Of a stretch of 64,000 nt of DNA, positions 43,584-52,359 are shown piece after piece. The stretch lies in NCBI GenBank assembly GCA_964424715.1, contig CAYRJW010000001.1, positions 8,186 to 72,185 of the forward strand, in the 5' to 3' direction. The notes below the pieces were generated by a model that saw nothing but the letters and a program-made list of their open reading frames with translations, ran no database searches and was not told the DNA's origin. Every line of letters begins with the position of its first letter. Position 1 is the stretch's first letter. The position numbers were made by a program, and so were the translations under genes. Source of the stretch: JAMHZE01 sp964424715 (GTDB taxonomy: Bacteria; Pseudomonadota; Alphaproteobacteria; Rickettsiales; UBA8987).

Positions 43584-43993
43584 CTGGCCTTTAGTATCTT
43601 AATAGACAGAAATTCTTTAGTATCAAGACTTTTGAATTCCATTTCTTCAAGGAATGGCTTTGCTTCTGCGCGCCATTTGCAGCCGTTCTTTATAGCTTCT
43701 TTTGCTTTCTTTTTTACATATTCGCTATCGAGCCCCGCCAGTTCGCATACTTCCAGAAAATCATCGCAGCCACCGTTCAGCCATGAGATGGCATGCGCCT
43801 TCTGCCTTCGCATTTCAAGCTTTTTGGAATTGCTGCCGGCATCCATCAGTGCCTGTGTTATCACTGCCGCCCAGATCGCGCGATAGCTGCAATTAGGTTC
43901 GCTCTCCTGCGCGGTTAAAAATGAGTCCTGCATTTCTTTGGTGGAAATTCTGGTTGAAGAGACGCTTTCCAGAAACTCATTTTTATTTAACAT
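43580..43993 (-). CDS. Unknown soluble protein with Cys-rich helical core
   Basis: I do not recognise a named family. The 137-residue protein is helical and cytoplasmic. Its most distinctive part is KAHAISWLNGGCDDFLEVCELAGLDSEYVKKKA, which resembles short proteins of prophage or integrated-element origin, where a Trp-Leu and DF..VC..AGLD pattern recurs. The fit is from memory and weak. It has its own upstream gap (43994-44192) and convergent overlap with DUF2628. Composition does not stand out from its neighbours. Confidence 0.5.
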   Translation of the reverse strand: MLNKNEFLESVSSTRISTKEMQDSFLTAQESEPNCSYRAIWAAVITQALMDAGSNSKKLEMRRQKAHAISWLNGGCDDFLEVCELAGLDSEYVKKKAKEAIKNGCKWRAEAKPFLEEMEFKSLDTKEFLSIKILKAS

Positions 43994-44192
43994 GTGTACC
44001 TCAATTAATAGTAGGTTGTAAAATTCGCCTGTAGGTTGATTTTAGGAGGGGCCTGTTTGAATGCGGAAGGGGGTATGAAAATTTATTTTACAGGTACTTC
44101 CGCTTTTGCGAATAATATGACTGGAAAACCCAAAAAGGCTGGATTTCCCTGATAATTCCTATATATCTTCGGTAAAACAAAGATATCCTCAT

Positions 44193-45569
44193 ATGACCAT
44201 CATCACAAGATTTGCCCCATCTCCGACCGGTTTCCTGCATATAGGCGGCGCGAGGACGGCATTATTCAACTATCTGTACTCCCGCCATTGCGGTGGCAAG
44301 TATATGCTCAGGATAGAGGATACTGATACAAAACGCTCCACGCAGGAAGCGATCGATGCGATAAAGAACGGCCTCGCATGGCTTGGTCTGGATCAGGATG
44401 GCGGGATAGTGCTGCAGTCTGAGAATGTGCAAAGGCACAAGGAAGTTGCCTATGAACTGCTTGCCAAAGGTGCGGCCTATAAATGTTTCTGCACCACTGA
44501 AGAGCTGGACGGGATGCGTAAAGCCGCGGAAGCCGAAGGTAAGAATTTCAAATACCCGAAAATATGGCGCGATAAGAATGAAAGCGAAGCCCCGGCAGGC
44601 GCGAAATTTTCCATCCGCATAAAAGCACCGCTGGAAGGTGATATTGTTGTAAATGATATTATACGCGGCGAAGTGAGATACCCCGCCTCTGATCTTGATG
44701 ACATGGTGATATTACGCGCCGATGGCACACCTACCTATATGCTTGCAGTAGTGGTGGATGATCATGATATGGGAATAACCCACATCATCCGTGGCGAGGA
44801 TCATTTAACAAATACCTTCCGCCAAAAAATGATATTCGATGCAATGGGCTGGAAACTGCCTGCAACGGCGCATGTCCCGCTTATCCACGGTGCCGATGGC
44901 GCCAAGCTTTCCAAGCGCCACGGCGCGCAGGGCGTGGAAGAATACCGCGATATGGGCTATCTGCCGGAGGCGGTGAATAATTATTTGATGACCTTAGGAT
45001 GGAACTGGGGTGACGAAGAAACTATCAGCATGGAAGATGCGATAAAAAAATTCGATATCGCCGATGTGGGTTCCTCGCCATCGCGTTTTGATTTTACAAA
45101 ACTGAATCACATTAACGGAATTTACCTGCGGAAGAAAACTCCTGATGAGATAATAGAACTGGCAAAACCATTCCTGAAAAAGAAGTTCGTTGATAAAATA
45201 AATCTAGAGATCGTTAAAAAACTGGTAGTTGCGATAGCAGAGCGTTCACAAACTTTACAGGATTTCGCAGAGAATTCCGCCTTCATCTCCGCCCGTCTGC
45301 CATATACCGAAAAAGCTGCCAAAATGCTGGAGCAGGGCCGAAGCCACATTCCGGCCATAATAACTTTGCTGGAAAATATATCTGACTGGAATGCCGAGGC
45401 CATTAAAAAGAATCTTGATGAATATGGAGCTGCAAATAATTTTAAACATGGTCAGTATATGCCACCGATACGTGCCGGTGTCTGCGGCACCATGGAATCA
45501 CCAAATCTTGTTGATGTCATAGCTGCGCTCGGCAAAGAAGAAGTTTTAAAAAGAATGAAGAGTTTGTAA
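44193..45569 (+). CDS. gltX: Glutamyl-tRNA synthetase
   Basis: Class Ib synthetase of 458 residues. The HIGH motif appears as HIGG at residues 16-19 (RFAPSPTGFLHIGGARTALF). The KMSKS loop is KLSKR in DGAKLSKRHGAQGVEEYRDM. LRIEDTDTKRST and IIRGEDHLTNTFRQKMIFDAMG are also diagnostic. The full C-terminal anticodon-binding domain rules out the short GluQ enzyme. Alphaproteobacteria often carry two gltX genes, one of which can also charge tRNA-Gln; which one this is cannot be told here. The next gene starts one base after the stop codon. Confidence 0.96.
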   Translation: MTIITRFAPSPTGFLHIGGARTALFNYLYSRHCGGKYMLRIEDTDTKRSTQEAIDAIKNGLAWLGLDQDGGIVLQSENVQRHKEVAYELLAKGAAYKCFCTTEELDGMRKAAEAEGKNFKYPKIWRDKNESEAPAGAKFSIRIKAPLEGDIVVNDIIRGEVRYPASDLDDMVILRADGTPTYMLAVVVDDHDMGITHIIRGEDHLTNTFRQKMIFDAMGWKLPATAHVPLIHGADGAKLSKRHGAQGVEEYRDMGYLPEAVNNYLMTLGWNWGDEETISMEDAIKKFDIADVGSSPSRFDFTKLNHINGIYLRKKTPDEIIELAKPFLKKKFVDKINLEIVKKLVVAIAERSQTLQDFAENSAFISARLPYTEKAAKMLEQGRSHIPAIITLLENISDWNAEAIKKNLDEYGAANNFKHGQYMPPIRAGVCGTMESPNLVDVIAALGKEEVLKRMKSL

Positions 45570-45570
45570 G

Positions 45571-45948
45571 ATGCAGGATATCACCCCTACATTAAAACAG
45601 GGCAAAAAGCTGATAGGCTCATACGGTAATGGCGGCTTTAAAATTTCCGGGGAAAGATTTGAAGGCAATGTAATAATATTACCGGATTCGGTGCATGGGT
45701 TCAATTCACAGAATATTGAGGATTGCACCGAAGCTGATATTGCGCCGGTTACAGACAGCGCCGATGAGATAGAGATATTGCTGGTAGGCGGTGGCAGTGT
45801 AACAAAATTCTTTTCCCCGCAGATAGAAAAACTTCTGCGCTCCCGATCAATTTCAATTGAATATATGGATACCGGTGCGGCCGCGCGGACCTATAACATT
45901 CTGCTCAGCGAAGAAAGAAAAGTTGCAGTAGTACTGATTGCGGTGTAA
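45571..45948 (+). CDS. Mth938 / NDUFAF3-like protein
   Basis: A 125-residue protein of the Mth938-like fold (DUF498): IGSYGNGGFKISGERFEGNV near the start, VIILPDSVHGFN, then the glycine loop EILLVGGGSVTKFFSPQIEKLL and MDTGAAARTYNILLSEERKVA. The mitochondrial relative NDUFAF3 is an assembly factor for complex I. In alphaproteobacteria the gene commonly neighbours secDF; here it is just after gltX (1-base gap) and 30 bases before tolQ. Function in bacteria is not settled. Confidence 0.85.
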   Translation: MQDITPTLKQGKKLIGSYGNGGFKISGERFEGNVIILPDSVHGFNSQNIEDCTEADIAPVTDSADEIEILLVGGGSVTKFFSPQIEKLLRSRSISIEYMDTGAAARTYNILLSEERKVAVVLIAV

Positions 45949-45978
45949 GAAGTCTGAAAACTGTAATAAGGATAAATC

Positions 45979-46728
45979 ATGCCTCAGCAAATTCTTTCTA
46001 TCCCTACACAAGCGGTCCAGTCCGTGCCGGTTTCCGATGTGGCCGCGAATAAAGTTGCGGGCCTTGTCGCCAGCCATGATATGAGCATGTGGGGCCTGTT
46101 CATGCATGCGGATATAATCGTTAAAATGATAATGCTGCTGTTGCTGGTGGCCTCGATAGTAAGCTGGGCGATAATATTCCAGAAAGTATCGCTTATCTCG
46201 CTTACAAAAAAGAAACTCGCAAGTTTCCTAAATTTATTCTGGGATGGCCGCAGCTCCAAATCGATGGAAGATTTTTACAATGAAACAAAACGCAATACCA
46301 ACGATCCTCTTTCCCGCGTTTTCGTAGCAGGCATGTATGAATGTTATGAGCAGAAAGGCAAACGCTCCCCGCGCAAAAGGGCAGAAAGGGCGCTGAATAA
46401 CGCCGCCACGCGTGAACTGAACCATCTGGAGAAACACACAAGTTTTCTGGCAACCGTCGGTTCTTCCGCGCCGTTCCTTGGGTTACTCGGCACGGTATGG
46501 GGTATAATGAATTCGTTCCAGTCCATCGCCGCTACCAATAACACCAGCCTTGCGGTGGTTGCACCCGGCATCGCCGAAGCATTGTTCGCAACCGCGATAG
46601 GCCTGTTCGCCGCTATCCCGGCAACGATATTTTATAATAAGTTCAACACCGAGATATCCCGTATCGCCAACGAGATGGATGATTTTGTTGATGAACTTGT
46701 AATTTATGTTGAAAGGGAATTTGAATAA
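45979..46728 (+). CDS. tolQ: Tol-Pal system proton channel subunit TolQ
   Basis: Inner-membrane protein of the Tol energy module, homologous to ExbB and MotA. The 249-residue protein has three membrane helices: MIMLLLLVASIVSWAIIFQK, then the pair around FLATVGSSAPFLGLLGTVWG and LFATAIGLFAAIPATIFYNK. These carry the conserved Thr/Ser and Gly residues of the proton path. The N-terminal lead of ~35 residues is typical of alphaproteobacteria. It is followed by tolR (3 bases) and tolA. Confidence 0.95.
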   Translation: MPQQILSIPTQAVQSVPVSDVAANKVAGLVASHDMSMWGLFMHADIIVKMIMLLLLVASIVSWAIIFQKVSLISLTKKKLASFLNLFWDGRSSKSMEDFYNETKRNTNDPLSRVFVAGMYECYEQKGKRSPRKRAERALNNAATRELNHLEKHTSFLATVGSSAPFLGLLGTVWGIMNSFQSIAATNNTSLAVVAPGIAEALFATAIGLFAAIPATIFYNKFNTEISRIANEMDDFVDELVIYVEREFE

Positions 46729-46731
46729 CCC

Positions 46732-47184
46732 ATGGCCGGAGCATTACAACATAGTAACAGGAAGAAAAGCAGAAGGCGCCGCGCCGCTCTAATGAGCGAT
46801 ATCAACGTTACCCCGATGGTGGATGTGATGTTAGTGTTGCTTATCATCTTCATGGTAACAGCACCTCTTATGTCCACAGGCATAAAGGTGAACCTGCCGG
46901 AATCCAATGTTTCCCAGCTGGAAAGCGAGAAGGAAGAACCGCTTCAGGTACTGGTTGATAAGCAGGGTGATATGTTCATCCAGAAAACAAAAGTAACACT
47001 TGCGGAACTTGGCCCCAAACTCGGCGAGGTGACAAAACAGAATAAAGATACGCAGATATATGTTAAGGGCGACAAGGATGTTGCCTACGGCACTGTGATC
47101 ATGGCGATATCGGCGATAAACGAAGCGGGTTATTCAAAGGTCGGCCTGGTGACGCAGCCAAGGGTTGATGAGCCGAAGAAATAA
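46732..47184 (+). CDS. tolR: Tol-Pal system subunit TolR
   Basis: Single-span protein of 150 residues homologous to ExbD. The helix contains the key protonatable Asp in INVTPMVDVMLVLLIIFMV, followed by APLMSTGIKVNLPES, the conserved start of the periplasmic domain, and IYVKGDKDVAYGTV. The N-terminus is unusually basic (NRKKSRRRRAAL). It shares one base with the tolA start. Confidence 0.95.
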   Translation: MAGALQHSNRKKSRRRRAALMSDINVTPMVDVMLVLLIIFMVTAPLMSTGIKVNLPESNVSQLESEKEEPLQVLVDKQGDMFIQKTKVTLAELGPKLGEVTKQNKDTQIYVKGDKDVAYGTVIMAISAINEAGYSKVGLVTQPRVDEPKK

Positions 47185-48110
47185 TGTCTGAAATTATTTT
47201 TACATTTAAGGAAAAGCTGGAAGGTTTCATCAACAAATATTTTTCCTACCTGAAAGGGAAATCCGTTGAGAACCCCAACCTTACCAAATCCATCATCCTG
47301 CATTTTGTGATAGTGCTGCTGGTTTCCGGTATGCTGCCTACCTGTGCGCGTAAGATAGAAAAACCAAAAGTCATCGCGGTGAGCATAATGCCTATGGGCG
47401 ATGCCACAAAGACCGCTCCGCAGGCTCCTCCGCCGGAGATCAAAAAAGAGGAACCTAAAAAAGAACCACCAAAACCATTGCCGCCGAAAGAAGTGAAAAA
47501 GCTGGATAGCGCCGCGAAAATGGAGAAAGCAGAAAAACCAAAAGCTGCGGCAAAACCGGAAGAGAAAAAACCTGCGCCGAAGAAGGTCGAGAAAAAACCT
47601 GAACCTGAAAAAGAGAAAAAACCGCAGGATAAACAGAAAAAGGATGACCGCGATCAGGAAGGCAAAAAGAAACTCCTCAAGGACCTTGAAAAGAAAGATC
47701 AGGAAGTGCTGGAAAATATTTTTGACGAGGCCATCAAGGAAGAAACAAAACCTGCCACTGCAACCCCTCAGAACTCCGGCAAAGCAGAAGTGCCTGATGC
47801 CGCTTTCGTTAACGAATTAATGGGCAAGATACAGGGCCAGATATCCGAATGCTGGAACATCCCCATCGGTGCGAAGGACATCCAGAACATGAGTGTGCGC
47901 CTGTTCATTGCGTTAACTCCTTCCGGCGCTGTCACCGATGTAAAAATAATAGACCAGCTGCAATATTCTACCGATAATGTTTACCGCGTGGTCGCTGATT
48001 CAGCCGTATGGGCAGTAAAAGAATGCTCCCCTCTGAAAGACCTGCCGGCCGATAAATACGAGATGTGGAAAGAGATAGAATTCAGCTTCGACCCGAGCAT
48101 GGCGCTTTAG
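47184..48110 (+). CDS. tolA: Tol-Pal system protein TolA
   Basis: Links the TolQR motor to the outer membrane. Residues ~30-55 form a membrane anchor (SIILHFVIVLLVSGMLP). A long Pro/Glu/Lys-rich spacer (about 70-185) with repeated KKPEPEK and PPKP motifs spans the periplasm. The C-terminal TonB-like domain has ECWNIPIGAKDIQNMSVRLF and a Cys pair (SECW, KECSPL). tolB and pal should follow but do not; a palindromic repeat and then ruvB on the opposite strand do. Confidence 0.9.
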   Translation: MSEIIFTFKEKLEGFINKYFSYLKGKSVENPNLTKSIILHFVIVLLVSGMLPTCARKIEKPKVIAVSIMPMGDATKTAPQAPPPEIKKEEPKKEPPKPLPPKEVKKLDSAAKMEKAEKPKAAAKPEEKKPAPKKVEKKPEPEKEKKPQDKQKKDDRDQEGKKKLLKDLEKKDQEVLENIFDEAIKEETKPATATPQNSGKAEVPDAAFVNELMGKIQGQISECWNIPIGAKDIQNMSVRLFIALTPSGAVTDVKIIDQLQYSTDNVYRVVADSAVWAVKECSPLKDLPADKYEMWKEIEFSFDPSMAL

Positions 48111-48130
48111 CGCCTCATCCCGACTATCCC

Positions 48131-48232
48131 CGTCATTGCGAGAAGCGAAGCGACGAAGCAATCCATTCGCATATGAAACAACCTGCTGTCCAGGATGGAT
48201 TGCCGCGGGAGCACAGCTCACTCGCAATGATG
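48131..48232. repeat. Dispersed palindromic repeat between tolA and ruvB
   Basis: The outer arms are CGTCATTGCGAG (48131-48142) and CTCGCAATGATG (48221-48232), which pair over 11 of 12 positions. GCAATCCAT (48158-48166) and ATGGATTGC (48195-48203) form perfect inner arms. The left arm continues into AAGCGAAGCGACGAAGC. This is the CGTCATTGCGAG...GAAGCAATCC type of short mobile palindrome widely scattered in Gram-negative genomes. It occupies the convergent junction of tolA and ruvB and may end both transcripts. Confidence 0.85.
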
Positions 48233-48260
48233 CCGGAGGGTAGGGTTGGGAATGGGGGAA

Positions 48261-49301
48261 TTATTCTTCGGTCTCAAAAAAATCCGATTCAACCTTATTC
48301 AGATTCTTCGGGGCCTTTATCTTCAAATGTTCAAACGCTTTCGCAGAAAGCATCCTGCCCCTTGGGGTGCGTTGGATCAGGCCCTGTTGCAGCAGGAATG
48401 GTTCGATTGTTTCTTCGATGGAATCGCGTTGTTCGGATAATCCGGCGGCGATCGTTTCTACGCCTACTGGGCCGCCATTGTAATTGTTGGCTATATAGAG
48501 TAGATAGCGGCGGTCGCTGCTGTCGAGGCCTAGATTATCGACCTCCAGTTTCAGAAGCGCGGCATCGGCTATGTAGCTGGTTATCTCTTTTAAATTCTCA
48601 ACATCGGCAAAATCCCATACGCGGCGGAGCAGGCGCAGGCCTATCCTTGGGGTGCCGCGGGAGCGGGATGCTATCTCTTTCGCGCCGTCATCGGAAAGTT
48701 TTGCGCCTAATATTTTCGCGCCCCTTGTAAGTACGGAACATAATTCAGCCGGTTCATAGAATTGCAGGCGCAGTGGAATACCAAACCTGTCGCGTAGCGG
48801 GTTGGTGAGCAGACCTATTCTTGTAGTAGCGCCGACCAGTGTGAATTTCGGCAGGTCGATACGCACGGTGCGGGCGGATGGGCCTTCGCCGATTATTATA
48901 TCGAGCATGAAATCTTCCATCGCGGGATATAACACTTCTTCAATTACAGGATTAAGGCGGTGTATCTCATCAATGAACAGAACATCGTTCTCCTGCAGAT
49001 TGGTAAGGATGGCGGCAAGGTCGCCGGTCTTGGTTATCATCGGGCCGGAGGTAGCGCGGAAACCAACCCCCAGTTCATGCGCCACTATCTGCGCCAGCGT
49101 AGTCTTTCCAAGGCCGGGAGGGCCATATAAAAGCGTATGATCAAGCGATGATTTGCGTTTGCGCGCGGCCTCGATGAAAACTTTTAAATTTCCTTTTGCC
49201 TGTGTTTGCCCGATGAATTCGGTCAGGCTTTTCGGGCGGAGGGAAGTGTTGAGCTTATCCTCATCAAGTTCGGGTGCGGAAATTATTTTGGTCGATTCCA
49301 T
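48261..49301 (-). CDS. ruvB: Holliday junction branch-migration ATPase RuvB
   Basis: Hexameric AAA+ motor that drives branch migration with RuvA. Motifs are YGPPGLGKTTLAQIVAHELG (Walker A), LFIDEIHRLNPVIEEVLYPA (Walker B), VGATTRIGLLTNPLRDRFGI (sensor 1 and Arg finger region) and RGTPRIGLRLLRRV (sensor 2). The C-terminal winged helix has GLIQRTPRGRML. The 346 residues are normal. It is the last gene of ruvC-ruvA-ruvB, 6 bases after ruvA. Confidence 0.97.
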   Translation of the reverse strand: MESTKIISAPELDEDKLNTSLRPKSLTEFIGQTQAKGNLKVFIEAARKRKSSLDHTLLYGPPGLGKTTLAQIVAHELGVGFRATSGPMITKTGDLAAILTNLQENDVLFIDEIHRLNPVIEEVLYPAMEDFMLDIIIGEGPSARTVRIDLPKFTLVGATTRIGLLTNPLRDRFGIPLRLQFYEPAELCSVLTRGAKILGAKLSDDGAKEIASRSRGTPRIGLRLLRRVWDFADVENLKEITSYIADAALLKLEVDNLGLDSSDRRYLLYIANNYNGGPVGVETIAAGLSEQRDSIEETIEPFLLQQGLIQRTPRGRMLSAKAFEHLKIKAPKNLNKVESDFFETEE

Positions 49302-49307
49302 AAAATA

Positions 49308-49934
49308 TTATCTGCTGATCAGTTTTTTCAGACTTTCCTTAATTAAATTCTCGGTAGAAAGTTCGCCTTTTTCGGCGGTTATCTTATTTACTACGGTGAA
49401 GGCCTCACTTCTGCCGAAACCGAGTTTTTCAAGGGCAAGGGTGGCATCGTTCATATGGTTGTTTTCCGGCAGGGATTTACTATCAGCAGCATCGCCGGCC
49501 TTGAAACTTACTACATTGCCAACGCCAAGTTTTGATGCGGAATCCTGTAATTCCAGAACTATCCTTTCGGCAAGTTTCGGGCCGACGCCGGAGGCGGAGC
49601 GGAGTAAGGTTTTATCCTTAGAGGCTATCGCAAGAGAGAGATCTTTGGGGGTAAGGGTAGAAAGAATTGATATCGCCATTTTCGCGCCGACACCATTTAC
49701 TTTTTGGGTGAGCAGGTTGAACCATATCTTTTCCTGCTCATCAGCAAATCCGAATAAATTAAAGGCATCTTCGCGAACAATTGTTTCTATCAATAAAGAA
49801 ACCTCAATACCCGGAGTGCCTATTTTTGAAAGCGTATTAGTAGAGCAGGAGACCAGATAGCCAACGCCGTTAACATCGAGTATCAACTGGCCTTCCATTA
49901 ACCTATCTACCGTGCCGCGTAATTTGCCTATCAT
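49308..49934 (-). CDS. ruvA: Holliday junction-binding protein RuvA
   Basis: Tetrameric junction-binding protein of 208 residues. It starts MIGKLRGTVDRLMEGQLILDVNGVGYLV, the OB-fold domain. Helix-hairpin-helix motifs VNGVGAKMAISILS and ASGVGPKLAERIVLEL grip the DNA. A flexible linker and a C-terminal three-helix domain (DATLALEKLGFGRSEAF) bind RuvB. It follows ruvC by a single base. Confidence 0.96.
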   Translation of the reverse strand: MIGKLRGTVDRLMEGQLILDVNGVGYLVSCSTNTLSKIGTPGIEVSLLIETIVREDAFNLFGFADEQEKIWFNLLTQKVNGVGAKMAISILSTLTPKDLSLAIASKDKTLLRSASGVGPKLAERIVLELQDSASKLGVGNVVSFKAGDAADSKSLPENNHMNDATLALEKLGFGRSEAFTVVNKITAEKGELSTENLIKESLKKLISR

Positions 49935-49935
49935 A

Positions 49936-50421
49936 TCATCCCCATCTGTGAGTGTTGGCGTGAGCTATCGCAACTGCCAGAGCATCTGCTTCATGTTCGG
50001 TCTTCACTATCGCTTTTGGCAGCAGAACTTTTATCATGGCTTCGACCTGTGATTTTTCAGCGCGACCCGCGCCGACCACGGATTTTTTAACATTAGTGGC
50101 AGAATACTCGCTAACCGGAATATCCGCAAGCGAAAGCGTAAGAAGTATCACCCCGCGCGCATGCCCCAGTTTAAGCGAGCTTAAACTATTCTTGTTAACG
50201 AAGGTCTCCTCAACCGCAGCTTCATCGATAGTATGAGACTCCAGAACTTTGCTGAGGCCAAGATTTATATCTCTTACCCGGATGGCCATTGGTTCTTTTG
50301 AATCAGTGATTATCGTGCCGCAGGCGATGAATCTATGGGTATTGTTCTCTTTCAAAATTATCCCCCAGCCGGTATTTAAAAGACCGGGATCCACGCCAAG
50401 GATGATCTTTGGAGCTGCCAT
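49936..50421 (-). CDS. ruvC: Holliday junction resolvase RuvC
   Basis: RNase H-like endonuclease that cuts Holliday junctions. The catalytic acidic residues lie in ILGVDPGLLNTGWGII (first Asp), AAVEETFVNKNSLSSLKLG (Glu) and TEHEADALAVAIAHA (last Asp/Glu pair). The 161-residue length is typical. Its start overlaps the stop of the unknown membrane gene upstream by one base; yebC, often found before ruvC, is not present. Confidence 0.95.
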   Translation of the reverse strand: MAAPKIILGVDPGLLNTGWGIILKENNTHRFIACGTIITDSKEPMAIRVRDINLGLSKVLESHTIDEAAVEETFVNKNSLSSLKLGHARGVILLTLSLADIPVSEYSATNVKKSVVGAGRAEKSQVEAMIKVLLPKAIVKTEHEADALAVAIAHANTHRWG

Positions 50422-51110
50422 TAGTTACGTATATCTTTAAGCTTATTTTCCAACTCGAATTCTAGATCATCCAGCAGGCCTTTTTTCTTTATCTGGCTGC
50501 CGTAATTCTTTTTTATCTGCTCATTCTTTATGGCGATCTCATCCTCGTAATTCCTTAATACGCGGGTGGCATGCTCGGTCTGGATGTTCTGCAATGCTTC
50601 CCAAGATTTCTCGCGCAGCATTTTATGGGTGGAATGAAGGTAGCTGTCCAGAATGAATTCCGAACCCGCGCCGTTTGGCTGGATATAACCTGATTGCAGC
50701 ATGAAAAGCAGGTAATTTATACTTAGCATATCAATAGGAACATCAAGCAGTGGGCTTAATGGTTTCGGGAATTTTTCCTCATCTATGGATTTGCGGAGAG
50801 TAGAAATTTCTTTTCTCAGGCTTTCCTTTTCTTCCGGGGTCAATTCCTCAAGCGTCTGCTGGATTATTCTGGCTTTGATATGTCTTTTTGAAACAGCTTC
50901 AGATTTACTTAAATAATAAAACCCTGTCATCACCAGAACTAAAAAAGCTACCACAACAAAGGGATTGCGTATCCTACCGGTGAGCAAAGAGTAAATAAAA
51001 ATGAAAGGGGTGGTGATAATAACCGAGATAAGCACCAGAAAATCCCGTACCGGGTTCTTATCATCATCGAAGGTGGGAGAGGTGATGTCTTTTTCTTTTT
51101 TCGTGAACAT
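50421..51110 (-). CDS. Unknown protein with two membrane helices
   Basis: I cannot place this 229-residue protein in a family. Two hydrophobic helices (about 24-44 and 50-68, including FLVLISVIITTPFIFIYSLL and PFVVVAFLVLVMTGFYYL) anchor it near the N-terminus. The rest is a charged, helical region with a likely coiled coil (LEELTPEEKESLRKEIS) and ends KKGLLDDLEFELENKLKDI. It shares one base with ruvC and follows rnd by 7 bases, so it belongs to the rnd-ruvCAB transcript. Confidence 0.55.
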   Translation of the reverse strand: MFTKKEKDITSPTFDDDKNPVRDFLVLISVIITTPFIFIYSLLTGRIRNPFVVVAFLVLVMTGFYYLSKSEAVSKRHIKARIIQQTLEELTPEEKESLRKEISTLRKSIDEEKFPKPLSPLLDVPIDMLSINYLLFMLQSGYIQPNGAGSEFILDSYLHSTHKMLREKSWEALQNIQTEHATRVLRNYEDEIAIKNEQIKKNYGSQIKKKGLLDDLEFELENKLKDIRN

Positions 51111-51117
51111 ATAAGCT

Positions 51118-52275
51118 CTATTCGTATGCCGGTTCTATAAGGATGATATTACCTTCATTCGCAGTTATCGCAAGTTTTCCTTCGCGGAGTTTCTGCGCAT
51201 ATTTTCCGAAAACCTCATATCGCCAGCCCTGCATGGCGCGGGTATCTTTATATTTGCCCATCGCTATCTTTTCAAGGTCTTCAAGGTCGGCTATCACGCT
51301 TGGCGCGATATTATTTTTGAAACTCTGGGCCTTTAATATTATGCGCAGCAATGCCAGCACGGCGGTTGCGCTATCGGGTAGGGCTTTGCTTAGCTCAACC
51401 TTCGGGGCGGGCTCCTGTGTCATGCCGTGATCGACAACGCCGATTATGGCGGCAACCAGCCTTTCATCATATTTGAAGAAACGCAGGCCGCGGAGGTCTT
51501 CAGGCTTTTTTGGTTTTACCGCTGCAATTTCCTGTATGGCATCATCCTTCAATATCCACGGGCGCGGTCGGTTGGAGTTCTGCGCGGTGACCTCACGCCA
51601 TCTCGCCAGGCTTTTTATGATTGCCAGATATTGCTTATCGTTGCTTTTAACTTTTAATTTCTTCCAGACCTCTTCAATATCCACGCGGTAGATAGATTCA
51701 TCCAGCAATTTTGTGGATTCCTCACAGGCCCAGCCATAGCGCTCTTTTTTAATTAATTCCTTGCGCATCAGAATAAAAATATCTTTTAAATATATAACAT
51801 CATAAGCGGCATATTCCAGCTGCTCCGGTTCAAGCGGGCGCTTGGTCCAGTCAGTGTAGCGGTGGGATTTGTCTAACCTTTTATTGAGGTAATCCTCAGC
51901 CAGACGGCCATAGGAGATAGATTCGCCAAAGCCAAGCATCTTTGCGCCTACCTGTGTATCGAAAAGATTTATCGGGGTGATGGAGAATATATTATAGAAT
52001 ATTTCAAGGTCCTGCCCGCAGGCGTGGAAAACCTTTATTATCTTTTCATCGAGTAACAGCTCTTTTAAGGGCGTCATGTCGATGTCGCTATCTACCGGGT
52101 CGATGGCAAATACCATATCGCCACCGGTGATATTGGCCGCCACCTGAACCAGCCCTAGGGTTGGATAATAGGTTTTTTCGCGCACGAACTCAGTATCAAG
52201 ACATACAAATTCCGCGCTCTTCCGCAGATTATCTATCCTTTCCCGCAATATGGCGCTTGATGTAACAACTTCCAT
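51118..52275 (-). CDS. rnd: Ribonuclease D
   Basis: 3'-5' exoribonuclease that trims tRNA and other small RNA ends. The DEDDy exonuclease residues are FVCLDTEFVRE (Asp and Glu), VFHACGQDLEIFY (Asp) and LEYAAYDVIYLKDIF (Tyr and Asp). An HRDC domain follows (NRPRPWILKDDAIQEIA, about 215-300), then a C-terminal helical part. The 385 residues fit. It is divergent from aspS, an arrangement conserved in alphaproteobacteria. Confidence 0.95.
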   Translation of the reverse strand: MEVVTSSAILRERIDNLRKSAEFVCLDTEFVREKTYYPTLGLVQVAANITGGDMVFAIDPVDSDIDMTPLKELLLDEKIIKVFHACGQDLEIFYNIFSITPINLFDTQVGAKMLGFGESISYGRLAEDYLNKRLDKSHRYTDWTKRPLEPEQLEYAAYDVIYLKDIFILMRKELIKKERYGWACEESTKLLDESIYRVDIEEVWKKLKVKSNDKQYLAIIKSLARWREVTAQNSNRPRPWILKDDAIQEIAAVKPKKPEDLRGLRFFKYDERLVAAIIGVVDHGMTQEPAPKVELSKALPDSATAVLALLRIILKAQSFKNNIAPSVIADLEDLEKIAMGKYKDTRAMQGWRYEVFGKYAQKLREGKLAITANEGNIILIEPAYE

Positions 52276-52359
52276 TAAATTACTTATTTATTTCAATATA
52301 TTCTTGATTTTGGAGTGATTATAAACAATAACAGTCGCTTGTAAAAACAAATAATCATC

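Noticed and set aside
43994..44192. Hidden small RNA or tRNA in the largest gene-free gap before gltX
   Set aside because: No cloverleaf, T-loop sequence or clear promoter; only a short direct repeat (GTAGGTTG) and a weak GCGGAAG/CTTCCGC pairing.
48065..48730. Open frame of 221 codons across the tolA/ruvB junction
   Set aside because: It runs through the palindromic repeat and is antisense to ruvB; composition is Arg/Ser/Leu-rich noise.
52304..52325. aspS promoter from TTGATT and TATAAA
   Set aside because: The boxes are only 10 bases apart, too close for sigma-70.
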